Source of the DNA: Rugosimonospora acidiphila
GTDB taxonomy: Bacteria; Actinomycetota; Actinomycetes; Mycobacteriales; Micromonosporaceae
Direction: 5' to 3'
Assembly: GCF_039543385.1 (NCBI RefSeq)
Contig: NZ_BAABJQ010000003.1
Coordinates: 372,001-436,000, forward strand
Length of the DNA stretch: 64,000 bases
Numbering within the stretch: the stretch's first letter is position 1; each line of letters opens with the position of its first letter. Positions 38,577-46,657 of this stretch are shown here, piece after piece. The notes under the pieces were generated by a model. The model saw only the letters and a program-made list of their open reading frames with translations. It searched no databases and was not told where the DNA came from. Position numbers and translations under genes: made by a program.

Positions 38577-40239
38577 GCAGGGGATTGTCCACCGGGACGT
38601 AGAGGTCGCCGGTGCCGCCGTGCCGGCCGGCGGCACCGGCCTGGGCCAGCCGCATGCGCACCAGCGCCTTGTGCGGCACCCGGGGGGCGGTGAGGAACGC
38701 CCGGTCGGCCGGGTCGGCCCCGGCCTCGTCGAGCACCCGACGCACCGCCCGCCAGCCCGCCGCCTCGTCCAGGCCGTGCGCGTCGGCCAGGTGCGCGACC
38801 AGTTCGCCCAGGTGGGCCTGCAGCGCGGTGTAGCCGAGCTTGGCGCGCATCACGTCCACCTCGTCGGTGCCCACCACCGAGCCGGGCGCCAGCGGCGGCG
38901 CGCCGCCGGCGCGGGCGGCCAGCCGGGGCAGGTGCAGCCGCAGCCCGGCGAAGTCGCGGAACGCGACCCGGTGCGGGACCCCGCCGACGAACGTGGGGAT
39001 GCTGTTCTGCAGGTGGGCCTCCAGCCCGACCCCGGCCGCGGCCAGCCGCAGCAGCGGCGGCAGCAGCAGGCCGGCGTAGCGGGCCAGGAACTCCAGCGGG
39101 TCCAGGCCGGCGCGGGCCAGCAGTTCGGACAGCACGCTGCCGCCGGTGACCGGTGAGGTGGCCACCAGGGCCGGGCCGGGGATCGCCACCTCGCCGGGGG
39201 TCAGCGCGCCGGACAGCCCGCCACGCACGATCGCGGACACGTCGCGCCCGTCGCCGGCGTCCACCGCCGCGCCGGCCACCTCGGGTAGCAGCAGCACCCG
39301 CGGCTCGTCGGCCAGCAGCCGGTGCAGCAGGTCCGAGATGGCCGGGCCGTTGCGGGTGCTGGCCGCGGAGATGGTGCGCCGGGTGGAGGTGACCTGGATG
39401 TCCAGGGACAGCTTGAGGTAGCGGCGCGCCCCGTGCCGGTCCGGCTCCAGCAGCACGGTGCGCAGCGCGATGGTCGGCGCGGCGCGCAGCACGGCGCCCT
39501 CGACGCGGATCAGGTCCCGGGTGGCGAACAGCCCGGCGTACCGGTCGGCCAGCACGGCCTCCAGCTGCCAGGCGTGTACCGGCTGCAGCCGGTACCCGGC
39601 CGGGGGCGGCGGGAGCCATGGGTACCCGTCGCGCAGAAGCGCGCCGAGGTCGTCGCCGGTGTGCAGGCCGGACCGGACGGCCACGAACCCGACCCCGGTG
39701 GCCGGCGACTCCTGGTCGTGCGCCAGCAGGTCCGGTACCCGCCAGCCCAGCCGGGTGCGCCCGCACGGGTGCAGGTTGTGCCCCTCGGTGGCCAGCCGTT
39801 CGAACATCAGCATCTGCTCGTCGGTGCCCAGGGTGGCGGCCAGCCCGTACAGGTCGGGGTCGCCGGCGGCGCTGGCCTGGGCGCGCAGTCGCGCGTCGAT
39901 GCCGGCCCGGCGGGCGTAGCCCAGCGCCAGGTTGCCGGCGGCGTCGACCAGTTCGGCGGTCAGCGCGGCGCAGGGCACGCCGAGTTCGGCGAGGACGGTG
40001 GCCGGCCCATGGCGGTGGGGGCCGGCCGGCTCGACCCGGTCGAACCCGTGCCGGCGGGCGGGGCGCAGTAGGTGCCGGGCCCGGCCGAGGTCCTCGCGCC
40101 ACGCGGCGCCCAGCAGCCTGGTGGTGACCACGTCGGCCGCCCTGGGCAGCGCGGCGTGGTACGCGTCGAGCAGGTGCGGGGCGTGCCGCGCGAGCTCGGC
40201 TCCGGCCAGGGTCACCGGGTCGGTGGTGCCGGTCATCAT
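38566..40239 (-). CDS. NRPS-independent siderophore synthetase, IucA/IucC family (second gene)
   Basis: The 557-residue NIS synthetase would couple a carboxylate (citrate or intermediate) to an amine or alcohol using ATP. Motifs: ATP-site EGHNLHPCGRTRLGW, KLSLDIQVTSTRRTISAAST, NGPAISDLL, and the substrate-side EAHLQNSIP and RDFAGLRLHL. The C-terminal FhuF-like region is present. The HN in place of HP is a small deviation. The start ATG overlaps the previous synthetase stop (ATGATGA), and the end overlaps the decarboxylase. Confidence 0.92.
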   Translation of the reverse strand: MMTGTTDPVTLAGAELARHAPHLLDAYHAALPRAADVVTTRLLGAAWREDLGRARHLLRPARRHGFDRVEPAGPHRHGPATVLAELGVPCAALTAELVDAAGNLALGYARRAGIDARLRAQASAAGDPDLYGLAATLGTDEQMLMFERLATEGHNLHPCGRTRLGWRVPDLLAHDQESPATGVGFVAVRSGLHTGDDLGALLRDGYPWLPPPPAGYRLQPVHAWQLEAVLADRYAGLFATRDLIRVEGAVLRAAPTIALRTVLLEPDRHGARRYLKLSLDIQVTSTRRTISAASTRNGPAISDLLHRLLADEPRVLLLPEVAGAAVDAGDGRDVSAIVRGGLSGALTPGEVAIPGPALVATSPVTGGSVLSELLARAGLDPLEFLARYAGLLLPPLLRLAAAGVGLEAHLQNSIPTFVGGVPHRVAFRDFAGLRLHLPRLAARAGGAPPLAPGSVVGTDEVDVMRAKLGYTALQAHLGELVAHLADAHGLDEAAGWRAVRRVLDEAGADPADRAFLTAPRVPHKALVRMRLAQAGAAGRHGGTGDLYVPVDNPLHAS

Positions 40240-41756
40240 CGGCCTGCCAGGGGGTTGGGAAGCGCGGTCCAGATGTCGTGGAGCGGATCGGTGGCCAGCC
40301 GCATGGCGGTCATCGCCTTGACTGGCAGTTCGGTGCCGAACAGTGCCCGTTCGTCCGCGCGGGCGGTGGCGGGCAGCGTGGCGTAGGTGTCCCGGGCGGT
40401 GGTGGCGATCAGTTTCCAGCAGGTGTCCGGATCGGTGCCGTACTCGCTGTGCAGGGTCGCGGCCAGCTGCCCGACCACGGTGGACAGCACCGCGGCGAAC
40501 AGTTTGGTGCGCAGTTCGGCGGGCTGGCCGCTTTCCAGGTCGCCGTGCAGGGTGAGCGCCGGCAGCCCGGCGGCCGCCAGCCTGCCCGGGTGCAGGCGCA
40601 CGCCGCCGAGGTCGCGGTAGTACAGCCGGACCGGTTGCCCGGTGCGCAGCACCACCAGCGTGTTCTGCCCGTGTGCCTCCAGCGCGACGCCGGAGTGGAG
40701 CAGGCGAAGCAGCGGCGGTAACAGCAGGTGAATCAGGTCGGCGGCGAACGGCTCCGGCCGGCCGGCGTACCCGATCGTCACGGCCTCGGTCAGCAGCGCC
40801 CGGCCGGAGGCGGGCGACGGGGCGCACAGCGCGGCCAGCGGCATGACCACCTCGTCGGGGCCGGTGACCGGCGCCTGGCGGCACACCATGGCCAGGTGCC
40901 GGCTCGGGGCGCCGTCGACCAGGACCGCGCCGGCGGCGAGTTCCCGCAGCACGTCCAGCCCGGCCGCGGCGGCCAGGTCGCCGATCAGCGCGGAGACGGC
41001 CGGGCCGTTGCGCACGGCGGCCGGCGAGACGGTCCGCTGCGCGGAGGTCATCTGCACGTCGACGGCGGTCTTCACGTGCCGCGTCGGGTGGTCCAACGGT
41101 GCCAGGGTCCGCAGCGACATCAGCGGCCGGGCCGGCACCACCCGGCCGGTGGGCACCAGCCAGGGGTACCGGGGCAGGACGTGCTCGTGCTGCCACGGGT
41201 GTACCAGCAGCCGGGGCGCCAGCGGCCGCCCGGTGGCGAGCCACCGCCCGTCCGGCACGGCGTACTCGCGCAGCGCGACGACCGGCCGGTACTCGGGGGC
41301 GTAGGCGCGCACCTCGCCGGCGGACATGCCGGTGCGGGTGCGGCACAGCGGGTGCAGCGGGTGACCGTCGACGACGCACTGTTCGAGGTCGGCCAGGCTG
41401 GGGGAGCGGGTCAGGTAGGGCGGGCCGCCGTCCGGCTCGGGCTGGGCGGCCCGGGCGGCGGCGAGGTTGGTCACGCTGTCGGCCAGGTCGGCGGCCAGCT
41501 GGTCGCCGACCGGCCCCCAGCCGAGCCCGGCGACCAGGGCCGTGGGGTCGTCGTGCCCGTCGACGCGCAGCCCCTGCGGTGCCGTCGCGAACGGCTCCGC
41601 GGCGGCGGACGGCCCGGACAGCGTCCGGCCCCCGGCCAGCCGGACGGTCAGCGTGGCACCGTCGCCGTCGCGTGCCACGACGCCCGGGATCGGTTCGCGG
41701 GCCAGGGCGCCCCATACCCGCCCCAGTACCGCCGCCCGGGCGGCCGAGATCGTCAT
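40236..41756 (-). CDS. NRPS-independent siderophore synthetase, IucA/IucC family (first gene)
   Basis: The 506-residue NIS synthetase has VDGHPLHPLCRTRTGMS, KTAVDVQMTSAQRTVSPAAV, NGPAVSALI, EAHGQNTLVV and YYRDLGGVRLHP, the complete set for the fold. It is the first gene of the three-gene operon and begins at an ATG 38 bases from a 20-bp palindrome. Two non-identical synthetases plus one decarboxylase imply two condensations on a citrate-like core. The product is not predictable from sequence. Confidence 0.92.
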   Translation of the reverse strand: MTISAARAAVLGRVWGALAREPIPGVVARDGDGATLTVRLAGGRTLSGPSAAAEPFATAPQGLRVDGHDDPTALVAGLGWGPVGDQLAADLADSVTNLAAARAAQPEPDGGPPYLTRSPSLADLEQCVVDGHPLHPLCRTRTGMSAGEVRAYAPEYRPVVALREYAVPDGRWLATGRPLAPRLLVHPWQHEHVLPRYPWLVPTGRVVPARPLMSLRTLAPLDHPTRHVKTAVDVQMTSAQRTVSPAAVRNGPAVSALIGDLAAAAGLDVLRELAAGAVLVDGAPSRHLAMVCRQAPVTGPDEVVMPLAALCAPSPASGRALLTEAVTIGYAGRPEPFAADLIHLLLPPLLRLLHSGVALEAHGQNTLVVLRTGQPVRLYYRDLGGVRLHPGRLAAAGLPALTLHGDLESGQPAELRTKLFAAVLSTVVGQLAATLHSEYGTDPDTCWKLIATTARDTYATLPATARADERALFGTELPVKAMTAMRLATDPLHDIWTALPNPLAGR

Positions 41757-41793
41757 GTGGCAAGTATGGCCGTCCCTCCTGGCAACCCACTTA

Positions 41794-41813
41794 ACCTAGC
41801 GTCCTAGGATGCC
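41794..41813. repeat. 20-bp imperfect palindrome, copy 2, upstream of the siderophore operon
   Basis: Identical to 24798-24817. On the operon strand it lies 38 bases before the synthetase ATG. It does not match the Streptomyces DmdR iron box well (about 7 of 19 by eye). AACCTA next to it reads TAGGTT on the operon strand and may be part of a -10. Confidence 0.55.
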
Positions 41814-41882
41814 CCAGGGAGTGTGACCCCACCGGCGACGGCCAGGAAACAGCCACAACGGAATAAATACATTCCTACCGGG

Positions 41883-41972
41883 TCAGCGTCCGGAGGTGCC
41901 GCGCATGCGTACGGCGATCACGCCGATCACGGTGAACAGCGACATCGCGCAGCAGAGGGCCTTGAGCAGCAT
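41883..41972 (-). CDS. Candidate 29-residue membrane peptide
   Basis: MLLKALCCAMSLFTVIGVIAVRMRGTSGR is a short hydrophobic helix with a basic end. Nearly every codon ends in G or C, whereas the surrounding gap contains AT-rich non-coding sequence. GAGG lies 9 bases before the ATG. No family is recognised. The remaining ~340-bp gap around it also holds GGAAT/ATTCC arms at 41861-41876. Confidence 0.4.
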   Translation of the reverse strand: MLLKALCCAMSLFTVIGVIAVRMRGTSGR

Positions 41973-42094
41973 CGGTGCGGCCTCGCAATCACCGGGCGTG
42001 GAGTTCTTCAGGGGCGCACCGAAGCGTAGCCGGGCAACCTGGGAACGCCGCTGTTGCGGTTGCGGGTGGACACGGTGCTGGGCAGCGTGAAGGT

Positions 42095-43063
42095 CTACCG
42101 GGTCTGATCGGCCGGGTCCTGGTTGTCGGCGAGCAGTTGGCGGGTACGGGTCAGGAATGCCTGCCGCACGTCGTCGGGGCGCAGGATGCGCAGCGGGTGG
42201 GCGAGGCTGATCAGGTAGCGGGCCAGGCCGTCGGCGTCGGGTCCGCCGATGTCGACGATGGTGGCGTGTTCGCCGTCGGGCCGGTGTACGCCGACGGTGG
42301 GTGGGATGAGCCGGCGGGCTTCGTCGGCCGGTACGGCGAGCCGGATGGTGACGTGTGCCGGGTACGGGCGTAGCGCCATGCCCTCGGTGACCAGGGTGGT
42401 GGCCTCGGGGGGGTCGGGTAGGGCGGTTGGTTGGCCGGTGGGGGTGGCGTCGCGGATGCGGTCGACGCGGAAGGTGCGCCAGTCGTGGCGGGTGGTGTCG
42501 TGGGCGACGAGGTACCAGCGGCGGCCGGTGTAGACCAGGCGGTAGGGGTCGACGTCGCGGTCGGAGGGTTGGCCGGCGCGGTCGGTGTAGACCAGGCGGA
42601 CGCGGTGCCCGGCGCGGCAACTGGTGGCGAGGTTGAGCAGCAGGGCGGGTGTGATCCGTTGGGTGGATGGTGGGGTGTGGGTGAAGACGGCGTCGAGGGC
42701 GGCGAGTCGTTCGGCGATGCGGGCGGGCAGTACCTGGCGCAGTTTGAGCAGCGCGGACAGGGCGGCCTGGTCGCTGCCGGAGACGCCGTTGAGGGCGGCG
42801 GCGCGTAGGCCGATGGCGACGGACAGGGCTTCCTCGTCGTCGAAGATCAGTGGTGGGGTTTTGGCGCCGGGGGCGAGTCGGTAGCCGCCCCAGGGGCCGA
42901 CTTCGGACTCGATGGTGTATCCGAGTTCGCGGAGGCGGGCGATGTCGCGGCGCACGGTGCGTTCGGTGACGGCGAGTTTCTCGGCGAGTTCGGCGCAGGT
43001 CCAGCTTTGCCTGGTGGGCAGGAGTGACAGGGTGCGCAGTAGGCGGGCGGAGGCGTGGAGCAC
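42095..43063 (-). CDS. HTH-WYL transcriptional regulator (YafY/PafC-like), divergent from a VOC gene
   Basis: The 322-residue protein has the winged helix SWTCAELAEKLAVTERTVRR, then DIARLRELGYTIES, a WYL domain with DPYRLVYTGRRWYLVAHDTT and the C-terminal extension (VTIRLAVPADEARRLI). Many such proteins repress a divergent small gene and may sense nucleic acids or metabolites through the WYL pocket. A GTG start at 43063 is used. It is divergent from the VOC/ABM gene pair, with a perfect inverted repeat in the 63-bp gap. Confidence 0.82.
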   Translation of the reverse strand: MLHASARLLRTLSLLPTRQSWTCAELAEKLAVTERTVRRDIARLRELGYTIESEVGPWGGYRLAPGAKTPPLIFDDEEALSVAIGLRAAALNGVSGSDQAALSALLKLRQVLPARIAERLAALDAVFTHTPPSTQRITPALLLNLATSCRAGHRVRLVYTDRAGQPSDRDVDPYRLVYTGRRWYLVAHDTTRHDWRTFRVDRIRDATPTGQPTALPDPPEATTLVTEGMALRPYPAHVTIRLAVPADEARRLIPPTVGVHRPDGEHATIVDIGGPDADGLARYLISLAHPLRILRPDDVRQAFLTRTRQLLADNQDPADQTR

Positions 43064-43082
43064 GGGTGTGAGTGTGCCGGAC

Positions 43083-43107
43083 GACCAGGACTGTTTCTGT
43101 CCTGGTC
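43083..43107. promoter_or_regulatory. Candidate WYL-regulator operator
   Basis: GACCAGGAC at 43083-43091 and its exact complement GTCCTGGTC at 43099-43107 enclose 7 bases. It sits 20 bases from each of the two divergent start codons (43063 and 43127). Confidence 0.65.
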
Positions 43108-43126
43108 TGGTCCTAGCCTCTGGGTC

Positions 43127-43543
43127 ATGACGGAGAATTCGATCGAGGTGGCCTCGGGTGCGACGTCCGCGCCGGAGGTGGGCAAGGTGCGTTATGGCGG
43201 GGTGGGTTTCGACTGTGCCGACCCGGCCGAGTTGGGCCGGTTTTACGGGACGGCGCTGGGTCTGCCGGTCGCGGCCAGTACGGATGATTTCGTGCTGTTG
43301 GGCCGCGAGGGCGGGACGTATCTCGCCTTCGTGAGGATTGATGATTATCGGCCGCCGACCTGGCCGGAGGGTGCGGTGCCGAAGCAGGCGCACCTGGAGT
43401 TGGGTGTGGATGACCTGGACGAGGGGCAGGCGTACCTGGTGGGGCTGGGTGCCACGGCGGCGCCGTGGCAGCCTGAGCCGGATCGGTGGCGGGTGCTGCT
43501 GGACCCGGCCGGCCATCCGTTTTGCATCTCGACTCGGGCGTGA
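43127..43543 (+). CDS. VOC-family (glyoxalase-like) protein
   Basis: The 138-residue protein has two beta-alpha-beta-beta-beta units: YGGVGFDCADPAELGRFYGT with ALGLPV, then QAHLELGVDDLDEGQAYLVG and WRVLLDPAGHPFCIS. Such proteins include glyoxalases, dioxygenases and antibiotic-binding proteins. The GHPFCIS ending is typical of uncharacterised actinobacterial members. The ATG at 43127 follows a likely TAGCCT -10 at 43113, so the leader is very short. It is overlapped at its stop (GTGA) by an ABM monooxygenase gene. Confidence 0.85.
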   Translation: MTENSIEVASGATSAPEVGKVRYGGVGFDCADPAELGRFYGTALGLPVAASTDDFVLLGREGGTYLAFVRIDDYRPPTWPEGAVPKQAHLELGVDDLDEGQAYLVGLGATAAPWQPEPDRWRVLLDPAGHPFCISTRA

Positions 43544-43887
43544 GCGGGGTGGCGGCGCAGGGTGCCGGTTGCCGGGTGGGCCGGCTGATGACGATGCGGG
43601 CGAGGCCGGGGCGCGGCGGCGAGTTGGCGGGTGTCCTGGTGGAGGTCGCCGGGGGGCTGCGCGGGTTTCCCGGCTGTGAGGTGTACCTGATCAGTCAGGA
43701 CCGCGCGGACGCGGACGTGGTGTATGTGGTGGAGGTGTGGTCCGACGAGGCGGCTGTTGCCGCGGCCCTGTCGGCGGCGGGTGCTTCGCCGGAGGGTAAG
43801 GCGCGGATGACCGAGGTGTTGGCGATGGTGGATGGTGCGCCGTCGCGGGTGGATTTCGTGCCGTTGGGCGGGGTCGGGTTGGCCTGA
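43540..43887 (+). CDS. Antibiotic biosynthesis monooxygenase (ABM) domain protein
   Basis: The 115-residue ferredoxin-like protein carries LMTMRARPGRGGELAGVLVE, FPGCEVYLISQDRADADVVY and VVEVWSDEAAVAAALSAAGA, the ABM/YgiN quinol monooxygenase pattern. A GTG start at 43540 overlaps the VOC stop, indicating coupling. The two may jointly detoxify a quinone or aldehyde. It is controlled with the VOC gene. Confidence 0.82.
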   Translation: MSGVAAQGAGCRVGRLMTMRARPGRGGELAGVLVEVAGGLRGFPGCEVYLISQDRADADVVYVVEVWSDEAAVAAALSAAGASPEGKARMTEVLAMVDGAPSRVDFVPLGGVGLA

Positions 43888-43942
43888 TTCCGGTGTGGGC
43901 CGGGGTGAGACGCCCCGGCCCCCACCCTGGCGCCGGTGTCCG

Positions 43943-45106
43943 TCAGAAGAGGGGAACGCCGGGGTCGATGCCGAGGCGGACCCGTCCGGCGGCTTCGAAG
44001 AAGCCGGCGGAGTGGTTGGCGTGTTGGAGTGCCACCATGCCGTCGCGGAAGAGCCGTTCGACGGGGTTGCCGCGGTAGATCGAGGTGGAGCTGCCCAGTT
44101 CGTACATGGCGACCAGTACCTCCCGGCTGACCTGCGCGGCGTGGCTCATCGCGGCGCGCAGGTCGGCCCGGTGTTCGAGGGTGACGGGTTGCGCGTTGTG
44201 GCCGGCGAGGTCCAGGGTGTGCGCGGCGGAGCGCAGCAGCAGCCGGGCGGCGGCCAGGGCGGCGTCGGATCGTGCGATGACCGCCTGGGTGTGTGCGGAT
44301 TCGGCGAGGGTGGCGCCGGTGAAGGTGTGCTTCGTGGTCGCGAGGGCCACCGTCGCGTCGATGGCGGCCTGGGCGACGCCGAGGGTGACGGCGGAGCAGC
44401 CGGGGAACACGAGTGCGGGGATGAAGCCCTGGTAGAGGGGCCGTTTGATGCGGGCCGGCAGGTCGAAGCGGGCGACGAGTTCGTCGGGTACCAGGGCGCC
44501 CTCGACGAGGACGTCGTTGCTTCCCGATCCGAGCATGCCGCTGACGTTCCAGGTGTCCTTGATGGTCAGCTGGTCGCGGTGGAGGGTGAAGAGCCGGATG
44601 TCCGGAGTGCCGGCGTCTGTCAGGCGGGGGGTTCCGTCGTGCGTGATGACGCCCACGACGGCCAGCCAGTCGGCCCGGTCGATGCCGCTGACGATTCGCC
44701 AGTTGCCGGTGAGCAGGTAGCCGCCGTCGGTGGGTTCGGCGAGTCCGGGCATGCCGGAGTTGGCGAAGACGGGTTCGCGGCCGTCTTTCCAGATCCGGGC
44801 GTTGCCCGCGTCGTCGAGCAGGGCGCCGAGGAATCCCCAGTTGGCGTTCCACACCAGCCATGCCACGGAGGCGTCGAGGTGGGCGAATCCCTCGTACACC
44901 CGCAGCGTGGTCTCCAGGGGTGCTTCGAAGCCGCCGAGTTCGCGGGGGGTGAGCAGGCGGAACGCGCCGGCCTCGCGGAGTTGGTGTACGAGGTGTTCGG
45001 GTAGGTTCCGGTCGGTTTCCAGTTGGTCGGCGGCCGCCCTGATGGCGGGTTCGAGTTGGGCGGGCAGGTCCAGCGGGTTGGGCCGCTGGGTGGTGTCGTT
45101 GGGCAT
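43943..45106 (-). CDS. Acyl-CoA dehydrogenase-like flavin-dependent monooxygenase (group D type)
   Basis: The 387-residue protein has the N-terminal helical domain (AAADQLETDRNLPEHLVHQLRE), a beta domain with DGGYLLTGNWRIVSGIDRAD and a helical C-terminal domain with HTFTGATLAESAHTQAVIAR, the layout of DszC/HpaB-like and indole monooxygenases. The general acid Glu of true acyl-CoA dehydrogenases is not evident. A separate flavin reductase would be needed and is not adjacent. GGGAGAA precedes the ATG. Confidence 0.78.
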   Translation of the reverse strand: MPNDTTQRPNPLDLPAQLEPAIRAAADQLETDRNLPEHLVHQLREAGAFRLLTPRELGGFEAPLETTLRVYEGFAHLDASVAWLVWNANWGFLGALLDDAGNARIWKDGREPVFANSGMPGLAEPTDGGYLLTGNWRIVSGIDRADWLAVVGVITHDGTPRLTDAGTPDIRLFTLHRDQLTIKDTWNVSGMLGSGSNDVLVEGALVPDELVARFDLPARIKRPLYQGFIPALVFPGCSAVTLGVAQAAIDATVALATTKHTFTGATLAESAHTQAVIARSDAALAAARLLLRSAAHTLDLAGHNAQPVTLEHRADLRAAMSHAAQVSREVLVAMYELGSSTSIYRGNPVERLFRDGMVALQHANHSAGFFEAAGRVRLGIDPGVPLF

Positions 45107-45191
45107 CGGGTTCTCCCGGTCGGGTGGCGCTTGGGACACCCACAAGACGCGCGGGTCGCCGGGAAGTTCGGTCGGTGGTGGGTGAGCTGGG

Positions 45192-46148
45192 TCACCGCGC
45201 GGCGGTTGGGGTGGCCGCGGTTCTGGGTGCGTGGAACAGCCGCAGTTGGTGCACCCTGCCGTTTTTGGTGGACATCAGCCAGGCGACGGCCGGTGGGCAG
45301 TGGTCCGGGTTGTCCGGCGGGTTGACCAGGTCCATTTCCCAGATGGTGGTGTCCCGGCTGGTGACGGCGGTCACGAATCGCTGGCGGACGCCGGCCTCCA
45401 GGTCGCCTTCCATGCCGCGGATCAGGAAGTCGCGGTCGCCGACGCGCTGCCGGCCGGAGTAGTAGGCGACGTTCGGTGCCCACCGCTCGCTGGTGAGCTG
45501 CGCGAAGCGTCCCTGTTCGGCGGCGGCCAGGGTTTCCGCGGCCTCCCGGGCGCTGGTTCGGGCGGCCGCGGCGGCGTCGTCGTGTGCCGTGTCGGCGGTG
45601 GCGGCGAGCGCCTCGGTGAGTTTGGTTCTGGCTTCGTTGAGCCGGCTGCGAACGGTGCCGACCGGTACGCCGTACAGGGCGGCGATCTGGTCGTAGGAGG
45701 GGGTGCGGGGGCTGAAGTGGCGCAGCATGACCGTGGCGCGCAGGGTGGGGGACAGTTCGTCGATGGCTCGCCAGAGCCAGTCCCGGGTGGCGTGCTGGTC
45801 GATGATCCGTTCGGGGTTCGTGTGCGTCGCGAGTGTCGTCAGGTCGGCGACGGGTGTTGTGGTGGCGGCTGAGCGCAGGTGGGTGCGGCAGACGTTGCGC
45901 ACGATCGTGCGCAGCCACGCGCCGACGGAGTCGGGTTGGCGCACGTCGCCGATGCGTCGTAGGGCGATCAGTGTGGCGTCCTGTACGGCGTCGTCGGCCT
46001 CGGGGCGGTTGCCGAGCACGCTGAGGGCCACCGCGCGCATGCCGGCCCGGTGCCGTTCGATGAGCGCGCCGACGGCGGCCACCTCGCCGGCGGCCGCGGC
46101 GCGCAGCAGTCGCGGGTCGGAGGGTTCGTCGAGCAGGGTGCCGGTCAT
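45192..46148 (-). CDS. ECF sigma factor with SnoaL-like C-terminal domain
   Basis: The 318-residue protein has sigma region 2 (LGNRPEADDAVQDATLIALR) and region 4 (TPSYDQIAALYGVPVGTVRS, then RLNEARTKL), followed by about 130 residues ending in a SnoaL/NTF2-like fold (LTSERWAPNVAYYSGRQRVG...). Such tails act in place of an anti-sigma factor. No separate anti-sigma gene lies next to it. It may direct the flavin monooxygenase gene, which begins 86 bases downstream on the same strand, but no consensus promoter is recognised. Confidence 0.85.
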   Translation of the reverse strand: MTGTLLDEPSDPRLLRAAAAGEVAAVGALIERHRAGMRAVALSVLGNRPEADDAVQDATLIALRRIGDVRQPDSVGAWLRTIVRNVCRTHLRSAATTTPVADLTTLATHTNPERIIDQHATRDWLWRAIDELSPTLRATVMLRHFSPRTPSYDQIAALYGVPVGTVRSRLNEARTKLTEALAATADTAHDDAAAAARTSAREAAETLAAAEQGRFAQLTSERWAPNVAYYSGRQRVGDRDFLIRGMEGDLEAGVRQRFVTAVTSRDTTIWEMDLVNPPDNPDHCPPAVAWLMSTKNGRVHQLRLFHAPRTAATPTAAR

Positions 46149-46244
46149 CTTCCCCAGGATACGGGGGGCGGCGGGGCGGGTCGCCGCTTCGCGCGGTGGT
46201 GCCTGGTACCGGCCGGGGTGTCCGCTTGCTGGGTCGGGTCGGGT

Positions 46245-46646
46245 TCAGTCGCTGTCGAACCAGGCCCAGCGGCCTTCGCGGTGGCCGATGCCGGCCTCGT
46301 CGAGCCAGGCGCGCAGGGCCCGCACGCTGCCCTCGATGCCGAGGTGGACGCCGAGTTCGCCGCGGTCGATGAGGGTGCGCAGGCAGCTGACCAGGGCGGT
46401 GCGCGGGTCGGGGTCGGGGGTGATGTCGCCGCAGCGGCGGGTCAGGGCCTGGACGACGCGCGGTAGGTCCCGTTCGGGGAAGTGCACCGAGTAGGCGTAT
46501 TCCCGGCCGCCGCTGTCGGGGCGGGACGCGTAGTCGTAGTACTCGGTGATGTCGATGTCGTCGTGGGCGCCGGCGTCGAAGTCGAGCCAGATGTCGAGCA
46601 CGCAGTCGGAGACGGGGTTGTGGTGGTGCAGCAGTTCGTGGCGCAT
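46245..46646 (-). CDS. Hypothetical protein next to the integrase
   Basis: The 133-residue protein is acidic and contains DIWLDFDAGAHDDIDITEYY and LGIEGSVRALRAWLDEAGIG, without transmembrane segments. No family is recognised. Codon use is gene-like. It starts 12 bases after the tyrosine recombinase stop on the same strand, so it is probably co-transcribed and part of the same accessory unit. Confidence 0.6.
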   Translation of the reverse strand: MRHELLHHHNPVSDCVLDIWLDFDAGAHDDIDITEYYDYASRPDSGGREYAYSVHFPERDLPRVVQALTRRCGDITPDPDPRTALVSCLRTLIDRGELGVHLGIEGSVRALRAWLDEAGIGHREGRWAWFDSD

Positions 46647-46657
46647 GCCGGCTGGCC

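Noticed and set aside
41791..41813. Iron box (DmdR/IdeR) before the siderophore operon
   Set aside because: Only about 7 of 19 positions fit the Streptomyces consensus, and the same sequence occurs before gcvP.
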